DNA of 64,000 nucleotides from the NCBI GenBank assembly GCA_943333505.2, contig CALQTN020000005.1:49118-113117 (forward strand), given 5' to 3'. A program made the translations under genes and the position numbers. The DNA comes from Asaia bogorensis (lineage in GTDB: Bacteria > Pseudomonadota > Alphaproteobacteria > Acetobacterales > Acetobacteraceae). The notes beneath the pieces were generated by a model. That model searched no databases. It saw only the letters and a program-made list of their open reading frames with translations, and was not told where the DNA came from. Below are positions 1 to 6,900 of the stretch, in pieces. Position 1 is the stretch's first letter, and each line of letters opens with the position of its first letter.

Positions 1-899
1 TCGGGTTACGCTGGGGCGCCGATCCCGGCTGGGTGCGGCATGGCTTGCCGGTGATGGGGGCCGCCCTGCCGGCGATCGCCTGGTTGTGTTTTGGCTTGCC
101 CGCTACTGGCCGTGATCGGTTGGCAGTACGCGACGGGTGGCATGGGCTGCCGATGGTCGCGATAGCGGCGCTCAATCTGGTTTACTGGCCGGTGGTTGAT
201 CTGGGCTTGGCGGCAATCGATCTTGGCTATGCCGCCGCCTTGCTGCGGCTTGCCAAAGGCGGGCCGGATGCGTTGGCGAGCACTGCTTTTGGCGCAGTCA
301 GGGCGGTGCGCATCGGGTTGCAGGTCGGGGCGGTGACCTTGCTGATCTCGGCGTTGGTCGACGCGGCGATTTCGATTGAGCGTGCTTTTGGCAATGGCGG
401 CAACATGGCGCTGATTGTCGGCCTGGCCCAGGGCCTGGCGCTGCTCGGAGTGGCGGTGGCGGTGATATGGCTGCGACCCGGCGCGGCGCCCACACCGGAA
501 GCCGCACCGATCAGCGCCGCGCCCGTCGATGCCGCCGCCGATGCTGCGATTGTCGCCACGATTGACGAATTGATGCGCGGGACACGGCTCTATCGCGACC
601 CGGCGCTGACCCTGGATCGGCTGGCGCGGCGGGCGGGCTTGCCGGCGCGGCAGGTTTCTGGGGCGCTCAACCGGGTGCGTGGGCGCAATGTCTCGCAACT
701 GGTGAACGAATACCGCATCGCGGCCGCCCAGCGGATGCTGCGTGAAACCGCGCTGCCGGTAACCGACATCATGATGGAGTGCGGTTTCCTGACCAAATCC
801 AACTTCAACCGTGAATTCCGCCGCATTGCCGGCGCCAGCCCGACTGAGTGGCGCGCGGGCGCGGTTACTGCGGCAGGGACACCGCCAGAAAGCGACTGA
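1..899 (+). CDS. AraC-family transcriptional regulator with N-terminal membrane domain (5' end outside window)
   Basis: The reading frame is open from the window edge; a GTG at 33 is the first in-window start, but the gene probably begins upstream. The visible N-terminal half holds about four hydrophobic stretches, suggesting a membrane-embedded sensor. The last ~100 residues are an AraC-type double helix-turn-helix: LTLDRLARRAGLP is the first HTH, and the second carries the family-typical SNFNREFRRIAGASPTEWR. Such membrane AraC proteins usually regulate a nearby operon in response to an extracytoplasmic cue; the target is unknown here. The 3' end overlaps the convergent hydrolase gene by 35 bp. 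Family assignment is firm; ligand and regulon are not inferable. Confidence 0.85.
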   Translation, partial: GLRWGADPGWVRHGLPVMGAALPAIAWLCFGLPATGRDRLAVRDGWHGLPMVAIAALNLVYWPVVDLGLAAIDLGYAAALLRLAKGGPDALASTAFGAVRAVRIGLQVGAVTLLISALVDAAISIERAFGNGGNMALIVGLAQGLALLGVAVAVIWLRPGAAPTPEAAPISAAPVDAAADAAIVATIDELMRGTRLYRDPALTLDRLARRAGLPARQVSGALNRVRGRNVSQLVNEYRIAAAQRMLRETALPVTDIMMECGFLTKSNFNREFRRIAGASPTEWRAGAVTAAGTPPESD

Positions 900-1902
900 T
901 CTCGGCGCTGACGGTGGTGTGGAGTTCGACGCGATCCGCCATGGCGTTGTCGCCCGGCGTGGCGTCGGCGCAGATCACCGCGCTGCCACCCAGGAACTGC
1001 GCGGCCCCCGGCTTGCAGGCCGCCATGAAGCTGAAATGGGTGGCGGTGGGGATTGTCGAAAAACTGGTCGTGGCGCTCGGCATGGCGGCGACGAGTTCGC
1101 GCGCCTCACTCAAATCCGGCAACGGCAAAGGCTTGTGGCCTGCCTGCAACGGGGTTGCGGTGCCAGCTGCGATCACCAATGCCGGCACGGTGATGGCCCC
1201 CAGGCTCGCGAGATCGAACCCGCGCGTTACCCCCGGATCGAGCGCCACGACCGCGGCGATGCGGGGGTCGCGGCTGGACTGGGTGATGCCGCTGAGCTCA
1301 GCCTCGCTGGTGAGGTTTTTCACCTCGGCACAGGTCGAGCCCTGTACATTCGCGCAGACGGCGCGCATCCGGGCGATATCGTAGCGCGCGCCGGCATTGG
1401 ACAGCACCGTCCAGCCACCGAGCGAATGGCCGATCGCGGCAATCGGGCCGTCGATGCGGGACGACCAGACCGGATCGTCGGTCAGCGCATCGATCACGTG
1501 GCTAAGATCGCCGGGCCGGCCTGCGAGCCTGGTGGCGCCGGATTGGCCCATATCGGCCGTGGTGGTGCCGGGATGGTCAGGCGCGGCGACGATGAAACCC
1601 TTGGCGGCAAGATCGGCTGCGAGCCATCCTAGATTTTTGGCGCTGCCGCCATAGCCGTGCGAGAGCAACACAAGCCGATGTTTGCCAGCATCAGGCGCCG
1701 CGCCCGGGGCTGCCTCAAATCCAACGAACACCGCGTTGCCGCCGATTGTGGTGGTCGCGGTGGGCTGGGCCGGGTACCACAACGTGACATGCAGCGCGCG
1801 TTGGGTTGCTGTGGCGGGCAGGTCGAGCTCGCGGTAGCCAACCGGGTCAGCGCCGGCGGCGCAGGGTAGCAGCAGGATCAAGGCGGCGAGAATACGGTTC
1901 AT
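865..1902 (-). CDS. Exported alpha/beta hydrolase (dienelactone hydrolase / PAF-acetylhydrolase-like)
   Basis: The start at 1902 is chosen because it opens a signal peptide (MNRILAALILLLPCAAGA) and has a GGAG about 8 bases upstream; an in-frame ATG at 1995 would bury the signal. The protein is about 345 residues. It shows the oxyanion region VLLSHGYGGS, the nucleophile elbow GHSLGG, an acidic residue after the VPALVIAAG strand and a late His in ATHFSF, i.e. a complete hydrolase triad. Substrate is unknown; exported lipases/esterases of this type act on esters or small lipids in the periplasm. It is convergent with the AraC gene and divergent from arsRC, with no obvious operon partner. Confidence 0.8.
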   Translation of the reverse strand: MNRILAALILLLPCAAGADPVGYRELDLPATATQRALHVTLWYPAQPTATTTIGGNAVFVGFEAAPGAAPDAGKHRLVLLSHGYGGSAKNLGWLAADLAAKGFIVAAPDHPGTTTADMGQSGATRLAGRPGDLSHVIDALTDDPVWSSRIDGPIAAIGHSLGGWTVLSNAGARYDIARMRAVCANVQGSTCAEVKNLTSEAELSGITQSSRDPRIAAVVALDPGVTRGFDLASLGAITVPALVIAAGTATPLQAGHKPLPLPDLSEARELVAAMPSATTSFSTIPTATHFSFMAACKPGAAQFLGGSAVICADATPGDNAMADRVELHTTVSAEISRFLAVSLPQ

Positions 1903-2027
1903 GTTGGGAACTCCATCCGGGATTGGATGGCCGGAACCTGCCGCCGCCGCCCCAACCTCGCGACCTGAAACGCGATTTCGGTCGTGCCAAAGCACGATTT
2001 GGGTCGACAGAGGCTTTATTATCCATT

Positions 2028-2037
2028 ATTCTAGAAT
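2028..2037. promoter_or_regulatory. Putative ArsR operator (perfect palindrome)
   Basis: ATTCTAGAAT is a perfect 10-bp palindrome ending one base before the arsRC start codon, in an unusually AT-rich stretch. ArsR repressors bind short AT-rich inverted repeats over their own promoter, so this is a reasonable operator candidate. No Shine-Dalgarno sequence is visible between it and the ATG, so the transcript may be leaderless or weakly translated. Confidence 0.45.
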
Positions 2038-2038
2038 C

Positions 2039-2860
2039 ATGGAATTAAAACTAACCGCTGAAATCCTCGCTGCCATCGCCCAGGAGACCCGGCTCTATCT
2101 GTTGCGCCGATTGATCGCGACGCCCGCAGGCATGGCGGCGGGCGAGCTTGCCGCCGTGCTGCGGGTCCCGGCCTCGACCCTCAGCTTTCACCTTGCCGCT
2201 CTCGAACGGGTCGGCATGATTTTCCCCACCCGCCATGGCCGCAGCATCATCCATGCCGTGCGCCCCGCGGCCCTGCGCGGCCTGTTGCGCGCGGTGACCG
2301 AACTCTGCGGCGGTGACCTCAGCCAATTCCCCGCACCCGCCAACACCGATGATCGCATGACACCCGCTTTCAACGTGTTGTTCGTGTGCACCCACAACGC
2401 CGCCCGCTCGGTCATGGCCGAGGCGATCCTGACCAGGATCGGCGCTGGCCGCTTCCATGCCTACTCGGCGGGGTCGGATCCTGGCGCCGCACCGCTCCCG
2501 GCGGTGATCACCAAGCTCGCCAACCTCGGACACGATGTGTCGCATCTGGCCAGCAAATCCTGGGACCGCTTCACGGGGCCGACGGCGCCAAGGATGGATT
2601 TCGTCATCGCGCTTTGCGACACGCTCGCCGGCCAGGCCTGCCCGGATTTCGGCGCGTTGTCGGTCACCGGCGGCTGGCCGCTGCCCGATCCGGCGAAGTT
2701 CCACGGCAGCCCGGCCGAGCAGGCCACCATGCTGAACGAGCTTTATGCCAGCCTGCGCCGCCGTATCGAGATTTTTATCTCGCTCCCGTTTGCCACGTTG
2801 GACCGGATGGCGCTGAAGGCAAGGCTCGACGAAATCGGTACCGGCATGAAGGAGGCTTGA
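2039..2860 (+). CDS. ArsR-ArsC fusion: arsenic-responsive repressor fused to LMW-phosphatase-type arsenate reductase
   Basis: The start at 2039 is taken because MELKLTAEILAAIAQ opens a normal ArsR winged helix; an upstream in-frame ATG at 1901 adds ~46 non-conserved residues. Residues ~1-95 are the ArsR domain, with recognition region ASTLSFHLAALERVG. Residues ~105-265 are an ArsC of the thioredoxin-coupled, low-molecular-weight tyrosine phosphatase class: P-loop CTHNAARS and a downstream Cys pair in ALCDTLAGQACP suited to relay disulfides. The repressor half has only one clear Cys near its end (ELCGGD), so its As(III) site is not obvious. First gene of the operon with the arsJ-type GAPDH and arsJ; it lets one polypeptide couple sensing and reduction. 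Confidence 0.9.
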   Translation: MELKLTAEILAAIAQETRLYLLRRLIATPAGMAAGELAAVLRVPASTLSFHLAALERVGMIFPTRHGRSIIHAVRPAALRGLLRAVTELCGGDLSQFPAPANTDDRMTPAFNVLFVCTHNAARSVMAEAILTRIGAGRFHAYSAGSDPGAAPLPAVITKLANLGHDVSHLASKSWDRFTGPTAPRMDFVIALCDTLAGQACPDFGALSVTGGWPLPDPAKFHGSPAEQATMLNELYASLRRRIEIFISLPFATLDRMALKARLDEIGTGMKEA

Positions 2861-2863
2861 GCG

Positions 2864-3901
2864 ATGCGCATCGGCATAAATGGCATGGGCCGGATCGGGC
2901 GGCTGGCATTGCGGGCCTCGTTGGGTGGGGCGTTCCGCCCGGATGACGACCCGCGCGCCGCCAATCGGCTCGATGTTGTGCATCTCAATGAGGTCAAAGG
3001 CGGGATCGCGGCGACCGCGCATCTGCTTGAATTCGACAGCATCCATGGCCGTTGGCGCGATCGGATTGGGGTTGATGGCGGCCGCATCGTCATCGGCGGC
3101 CAGCGCATGGGCTTCACTGAGGCCGCAGCGCCTGGGGATATCGCATGGGGCGATCTGGGCTGCGATATCGTGCTCGAATGCACCGGTAAGTTTCTGACCC
3201 CGGCGGCACTGCAAGGCTATTTCGACCGCGGGGTGAAGCGGGTGATCGTCGCGGCGCCGGTCAAGGACCCGTCCGCAACAAACATCGTCGTGGGCGTGAA
3301 TGACGGGCTTTATACGGGTGAGCAGCGATTGCTGACCGCCGCGTCCTGCACCACCAACTGCCTCGCCCCGGTGGTGAAGGTGGTGCACGAGGCGATCGGC
3401 ATCCGCCACGGCCAAATCACCACCATCCACGACCCGACCAACACCAATGTCGTGGTCGATGCTCCGCATCGCGATTTGCGTCGGGCGCGCTCGGCGATGC
3501 TGTCCTTGCAGCCGACCACGACCGGCAGCGCGACGGCCATTGCCTTGATCTATCCGGAGTTGAAAGGCCGGCTGGACGGCCATGCGGTGCGCGCCCCGGT
3601 GCTGAATGCCTCGCTGACCGATTGCGTGTTCGAGATGGCGCGCCCAACCAGCGCCGCCGAGGTCAACGACCTGTTCCGCGCTGCTGCGGCCGGTCCGTTG
3701 GCCGGGATTCTCGGCATCGAGGACCGGCCATTAGTGTCCGCCGACTATGCCAACGATACCCGCAGCGCCATTGTCGACGCCGCCTGCACCCTGGTCACCG
3801 ACGGCACGCTGCTGAAAATCTACGCCTGGTACGATAACGAGATGGGCTATGCCTGCCGCATGGTCGACCTCGCCACCATCGTCGCCCAGCGCGGCTTCTG
3901 A
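2864..3901 (+). CDS. ArsJ-associated glyceraldehyde-3-phosphate dehydrogenase
   Basis: 345 residues with an N-terminal NAD-binding fold ([16 protein letters not shown]) and the catalytic Cys in [11 protein letters not shown]; the C-terminus has the family motif [12 protein letters not shown]. It starts 3 bases after arsRC, with GGAGG upstream, and overlaps arsJ by one base (TGATG). In arsJ operons this GAPDH uses arsenate in place of phosphate to form 1-arseno-3-phosphoglycerate, which ArsJ exports. The coupling to arsJ and arsRC argues for that role rather than central glycolysis; no other glycolytic or Calvin-cycle gene is adjacent. Confidence in the specific arsenic role rests on context. 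Confidence 0.92.
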   Translation: MRIGINGMGRIGRLALRASLGGAFRPDDDPRAANRLDVVHLNEVKGGIAATAHLLEFDSIHGRWRDRIGVDGGRIVIGGQRMGFTEAAAPGDIAWGDLGCDIVLECTGKFLTPAALQGYFDRGVKRVIVAAPVKDPSATNIVVGVNDGLYTGEQRLLTAASCTTNCLAPVVKVVHEAIGIRHGQITTIHDPTNTNVVVDAPHRDLRRARSAMLSLQPTTTGSATAIALIYPELKGRLDGHAVRAPVLNASLTDCVFEMARPTSAAEVNDLFRAAAAGPLAGILGIEDRPLVSADYANDTRSAIVDAACTLVTDGTLLKIYAWYDNEMGYACRMVDLATIVAQRGF

Positions 3902-5145
3902 TGTCAGCGATCCGCAACTATGCCGTGGTGACCGCGTCGTACTGGGGCTTTACCCTGACCGACGGCGCGTTGCGGATGTTGGTGCTGCTGCATTTTTATC
4001 AGCTGGGTTACACGCCTTTTACCCTCGCGATGCTGTTCCTGCTTTATGAAACCGCCGGCATTTTCGCCAATCTCGGTGGCGGCTGGCTTGCGTCGCGCTT
4101 CGGGATTCCGCGCATGCTGGCAATTGGGGTGGGATTGCAGATCGCTGGACTATTGATGCTGTCGGCGTTGAACCCGGCCTGGAGCGCGGCAGGGTCAGTC
4201 GCCTGGGTTGTCGCGGCGCAGGGGATTGCCGGCATCGCCAAGGACATCACCAAGACCGCGTCGAAATCGGCGATCAAGGCGAGTTCCGCGGGCGGTTCGG
4301 GACAGTTATTCCGCTGGGTCGCCTGGTTCACCGGGTCCAAGAATGCGGTCAAGGGCGCGGGGTTCTTTGTCGGCGGGGTGTTGCTGCAATTTGCCGGGTT
4401 TGCACCGGCTTTGTGGTTGATGGCGGGATTGCTGGCGCTGGTATTGGCTGGGGTCGTGTTCGCATTGCCGGCTGGGCTCGGTCGCGCCAAATCGTCCAAA
4501 AGCTTCCGCGCGTTGTTTGCCAAGACACCGACGATTAATTTGCTTGCCGCTGCCCGCATCTTCCTGTTTGGCGCGCGCGACGTGTGGTTCGTCGTCGGAT
4601 TACCGGTGTTTCTCTATGGCGCTGGCTGGAAATACGCTGAGGTTGCCGGCTTTCTCGCGCTCTGGACCATCGGCTATGGCGCGGTCCAAGCCGGTGCACC
4701 GTGGTTGGTGACGCGCAGTGCCGATGGATTATCGCGCGAAGTGCCTGCCGCGCGAAAATGGGGCGCGGGTTTGGCGATGATTCCGCTGGGGCTTTTTGCG
4801 GCGCTGTCCTGGCCTGGTTTGGCAAGACCCGATCTGGTGGTCGTGGTCGGGTTGGGCCTGTTTGGTGGGGTTTTCGCAGTGATGTCATCGCTGCATTCCT
4901 ATCTGATCCTGGCCTATGCCGGATCGGAGAAAGCTGCAGAGGATGTTGGCTTCTACTACGCCGCCAACGCGGCAGGTCGGCTGACGGGGATTATTCTTTC
5001 GGGCGTTCTGACTGGCGTTGGTGGTTTGCCGGCCTGCTTGCTCGGCTCAGCCGTATTGCTGGCGGCCTGCTTTGTACTGACGATTTTGCTGCCATCACGT
5101 TTGGCGCCCGTCGCGACCGATAACGTGCAACCAGCAACCCCATAG
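3901..5145 (+). CDS. arsJ: ArsJ organoarsenical efflux MFS transporter
   Basis: 414 residues, about 12 hydrophobic segments, with the ArsJ-typical N-terminus containing SYWGFTLTDGALRMLVLLHF and a middle segment rich in KDITKTASKSAIK. It is the partner of the upstream GAPDH: it exports 1-arseno-3-phosphoglycerate, which hydrolyses outside to arsenate, giving arsenate resistance without needing an As(III) pump. Translation is coupled to the GAPDH gene by a TGATG overlap. The last 155 bp are overlapped antisense by a PEP-CTERM protein gene. No ArsB or Acr3 arsenite exporter is found in the window. Confidence 0.92.
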   Translation: MSAIRNYAVVTASYWGFTLTDGALRMLVLLHFYQLGYTPFTLAMLFLLYETAGIFANLGGGWLASRFGIPRMLAIGVGLQIAGLLMLSALNPAWSAAGSVAWVVAAQGIAGIAKDITKTASKSAIKASSAGGSGQLFRWVAWFTGSKNAVKGAGFFVGGVLLQFAGFAPALWLMAGLLALVLAGVVFALPAGLGRAKSSKSFRALFAKTPTINLLAAARIFLFGARDVWFVVGLPVFLYGAGWKYAEVAGFLALWTIGYGAVQAGAPWLVTRSADGLSREVPAARKWGAGLAMIPLGLFAALSWPGLARPDLVVVVGLGLFGGVFAVMSSLHSYLILAYAGSEKAAEDVGFYYAANAAGRLTGIILSGVLTGVGGLPACLLGSAVLLAACFVLTILLPSRLAPVATDNVQPATP

Positions 5146-5857
5146 CCCCGCCACCCCAGAGCAGCGCCGAGGCAGGCTCTGGGATCATGTTCATGCTGAC
5201 ATTGGCCAGCAACGCAAAAGGCGGCACGCCGGTCGGGCCACCGGTGGAAAGAAATGACAATGTCGAACTTGTCGCGGTTGCGGTAAATGTCATGGTCTGC
5301 ATCATCCAGGCGACAAACCCCTGGCTGGTATTGTTGACCGTTGCTGTTGACAGCGACTGACTGCCAAGGCTGACCTGCCAGCCTTCGTAGGTTGGGCCGG
5401 TATAGCCGGTTTGCTGCCCGGCCGCCCATTGGAAGCTCAACGCATAGCGGCGTCCAACCACCAGGCCGGCAACGGTCTGCTGCAAGGGCCCGGTCTGGTA
5501 GGCGGGATCGGAGGCAATGAAGTTCGAGGTCGGTGTAGGACCCTGACCATTCCAGGTATTGGCAATGCCGCCATTGGATGACGACCACAGGGACAACTTG
5601 TTGTTGAATTGTGGGGAAAGCGATCCGCCGGCCGCGTTGGTTCCAGGCAGGAACAAGAAATTATAGCCCGTGCTGGTCCAGTTGGCCAAGTAGGTCGAGG
5701 TGCCCGAAACGACGTCGAGCTCCTTCGCGACCGCGGCACCACCGGCTGATGCAGTTACAAAATCACCATTCAGGATCAGGTTCGCGTCGGAAACCGACGC
5801 ACCCGCAAGCATAGCGGCCAAGAATGTCACCCCTAAAACGGGGAAGCGTGTGTGCAC
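4991..5857 (-). CDS. PEP-CTERM sorting-domain protein with unusual C-terminal tail
   Basis: 288 residues. A signal peptide (MHTRFPVLGVTFLAAMLAGASVSDA) precedes a Ser/Thr/Asn/Gly-rich beta body. A PEP-CTERM signal follows: IPEPASALLWGGGAMGLLVARYRSRR, with PEP motif, hydrophobic segment and basic cluster in order. PEP-CTERM proteins are anchored or processed by exosortase and linked to exopolysaccharide. Normally the protein ends within a few residues of the basic cluster, but here about 38 more residues follow, encoded opposite the 3' end of arsJ; loss of the original stop is a likely reason. No exosortase gene is in the window. Body function unknown. Confidence 0.75.
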   Translation of the reverse strand: MHTRFPVLGVTFLAAMLAGASVSDANLILNGDFVTASAGGAAVAKELDVVSGTSTYLANWTSTGYNFLFLPGTNAAGGSLSPQFNNKLSLWSSSNGGIANTWNGQGPTPTSNFIASDPAYQTGPLQQTVAGLVVGRRYALSFQWAAGQQTGYTGPTYEGWQVSLGSQSLSTATVNNTSQGFVAWMMQTMTFTATATSSTLSFLSTGGPTGVPPFALLANVSMNMIPEPASALLWGGGAMGLLVARYRSRRAPNVMAAKSSVQSRPPAIRLSRASRPANHQRQSERPKE

Positions 5858-5949
5858 TATAAGCTCCGAAGAATAGCTCAGCAGAGATGTATGTATAGGT
5901 AGTTACCCAGGCATGAGAATACCAGAAACTTCTTTCAAAATCGCCACAG

Positions 5950-6645
5950 TCATTCAGGCGCATCGATCAGCGGATCGGGGGATGCGTAGGTCTTGAGGGC
6001 AGATTGATCGGTGATCGAAATACGGACGCCCTGGGTCGCGACGCCGTGGGGGACCAGGGTTGCAAAGGCGCGCGACAGGTTTTCCGGCGTCATCCCCAGG
6101 CGGGAGGCCAGCACGCGCTTTTCAATGTCGAGGGTGATCATACCCTGGCTACCTTGCGCGGTCTCGGCGGTCAGCAACCAATTGGCGAGGCGTTCGGCGC
6201 CGGTGCGCAGTTTCTGGTTCTTCAGGGCCTTGATCGCCTGGCGATACCCGCGCGCCAGTTCACCAACGATCGCCGACATGAAAGCCGTATCGTGGGCCAG
6301 CCAGCGCCGCACCCGCTCGGCGGGGATCATCAGGATGCGGGCGCGGGTCAGGGTGCGGGCCGATTGCAGATAAATCTGATCCGAGAGCACAGCCGCCAAA
6401 ATAAATACGCCGACCGGGCGGACCAGTTCCATTGACGTTTCGCGTCCTGCGGTGCCGGCATAGAGCTCCACCACGCCTTCGACGACGACATGGAGGAAGT
6501 CTGCCGGATCGCGTTCATGGATCAGCGTTACGCCGGGCGGAAAGAATTGCAGGTAACCGGCATCGACCAGATCATTAAAGGTCGGTTCCGCGATGCCGGC
6601 GAACACGCGCAAGCCCCGAAGTGCTGCGATTTCCTCGGCCCGCAT
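5950..6645 (-). CDS. Crp/Fnr-family transcriptional regulator (DNR/NnrR-like, no Fe-S cysteines)
   Basis: 231 residues: cyclic-nucleotide-binding-type beta-roll (~15-125), long dimer helix, and a C-terminal winged helix with recognition helix TPENLSRAFATL. The E-x-x-S-R pattern matches FNR-type recognition of TTGAT half-sites. The protein has no cysteine at all, so it cannot hold the 4Fe-4S cluster of classical FNR; DNR/NnrR-type NO sensing or another cue is more likely. It diverges from the nar operon, and FNR-type boxes lie both before its own start (6690) and before narK (6801), which makes it the obvious local regulator of nitrate respiration. The specific signal is inferred, not seen. 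Confidence 0.87.
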   Translation of the reverse strand: MRAEEIAALRGLRVFAGIAEPTFNDLVDAGYLQFFPPGVTLIHERDPADFLHVVVEGVVELYAGTAGRETSMELVRPVGVFILAAVLSDQIYLQSARTLTRARILMIPAERVRRWLAHDTAFMSAIVGELARGYRQAIKALKNQKLRTGAERLANWLLTAETAQGSQGMITLDIEKRVLASRLGMTPENLSRAFATLVPHGVATQGVRISITDQSALKTYASPDPLIDAPE

Positions 6646-6689
6646 TCTTTTTCGCCCTCCCGATTTCCCAGCCGCTTGTATAACTTCGC

Positions 6690-6703
6690 TTGATAAAAGT
6701 CAA
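6690..6703. promoter_or_regulatory. FNR/DNR-type binding site near the regulator promoter
   Basis: TTGATAAAAGTCAA has one mismatch from the TTGAT-N4-ATCAA palindrome. It lies 45 bp upstream of the Crp/Fnr gene start. A TATACA-like -10 is seen on the minus strand at about 6682-6677, so the box would cover the -35 region, fitting autorepression or autoregulation better than class II activation. The -10 call is weak. Confidence 0.55.
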
Positions 6704-6800
6704 TTTGGCGATGGACTAATTTCATTCTAGCGAAATAAATAAATCATATATTTGATTAGTATTTTTATCTCGTCCAATTATTTGACTATAAAAAGGATGT

Positions 6801-6841
6801 TTGATCCAGATCAAAGAATATAATTGGAACAACACTATGGT
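6801..6841 (+). promoter_or_regulatory. FNR/DNR-activated promoter of the nar operon
   Basis: TTGATCCAGATCAA at 6801-6814 is a perfect TTGAT-N4-ATCAA palindrome. A TATGGT at 6836-6841 starts 29-30 bp after the box centre, the spacing expected for a class II site centred near -41.5, which would put transcription start near 6848 and narK's ATG about 53 bases later. A perfect TATAAT at 6819-6824 is too close to the box for class II activation and might be occluded or FNR-independent. The rest of 6646-6900 is AT-rich non-coding DNA. Confidence 0.7.
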
Positions 6842-6900
6842 TCCTGCGCAGTGGACTTGGCCATTTTGGCTGAGCCGCCCTGTCGTACCGGGAACCTGAC

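Noticed and set aside
2051..3583. Long minus-strand frame opposite arsRC and the GAPDH gene
   Set aside because: No domain; the plus strand genes are unambiguous.
2864..3901. GAPDH considered as the glycolytic enzyme
   Set aside because: Position between arsRC and arsJ with overlaps fits the arsenate-specific GAPDH.
6819..6824. Perfect TATAAT near the FNR box as main nar promoter
   Set aside because: It is only ~12 bp from the box centre, incompatible with class II activation; TATGGT at 6836 fits better.
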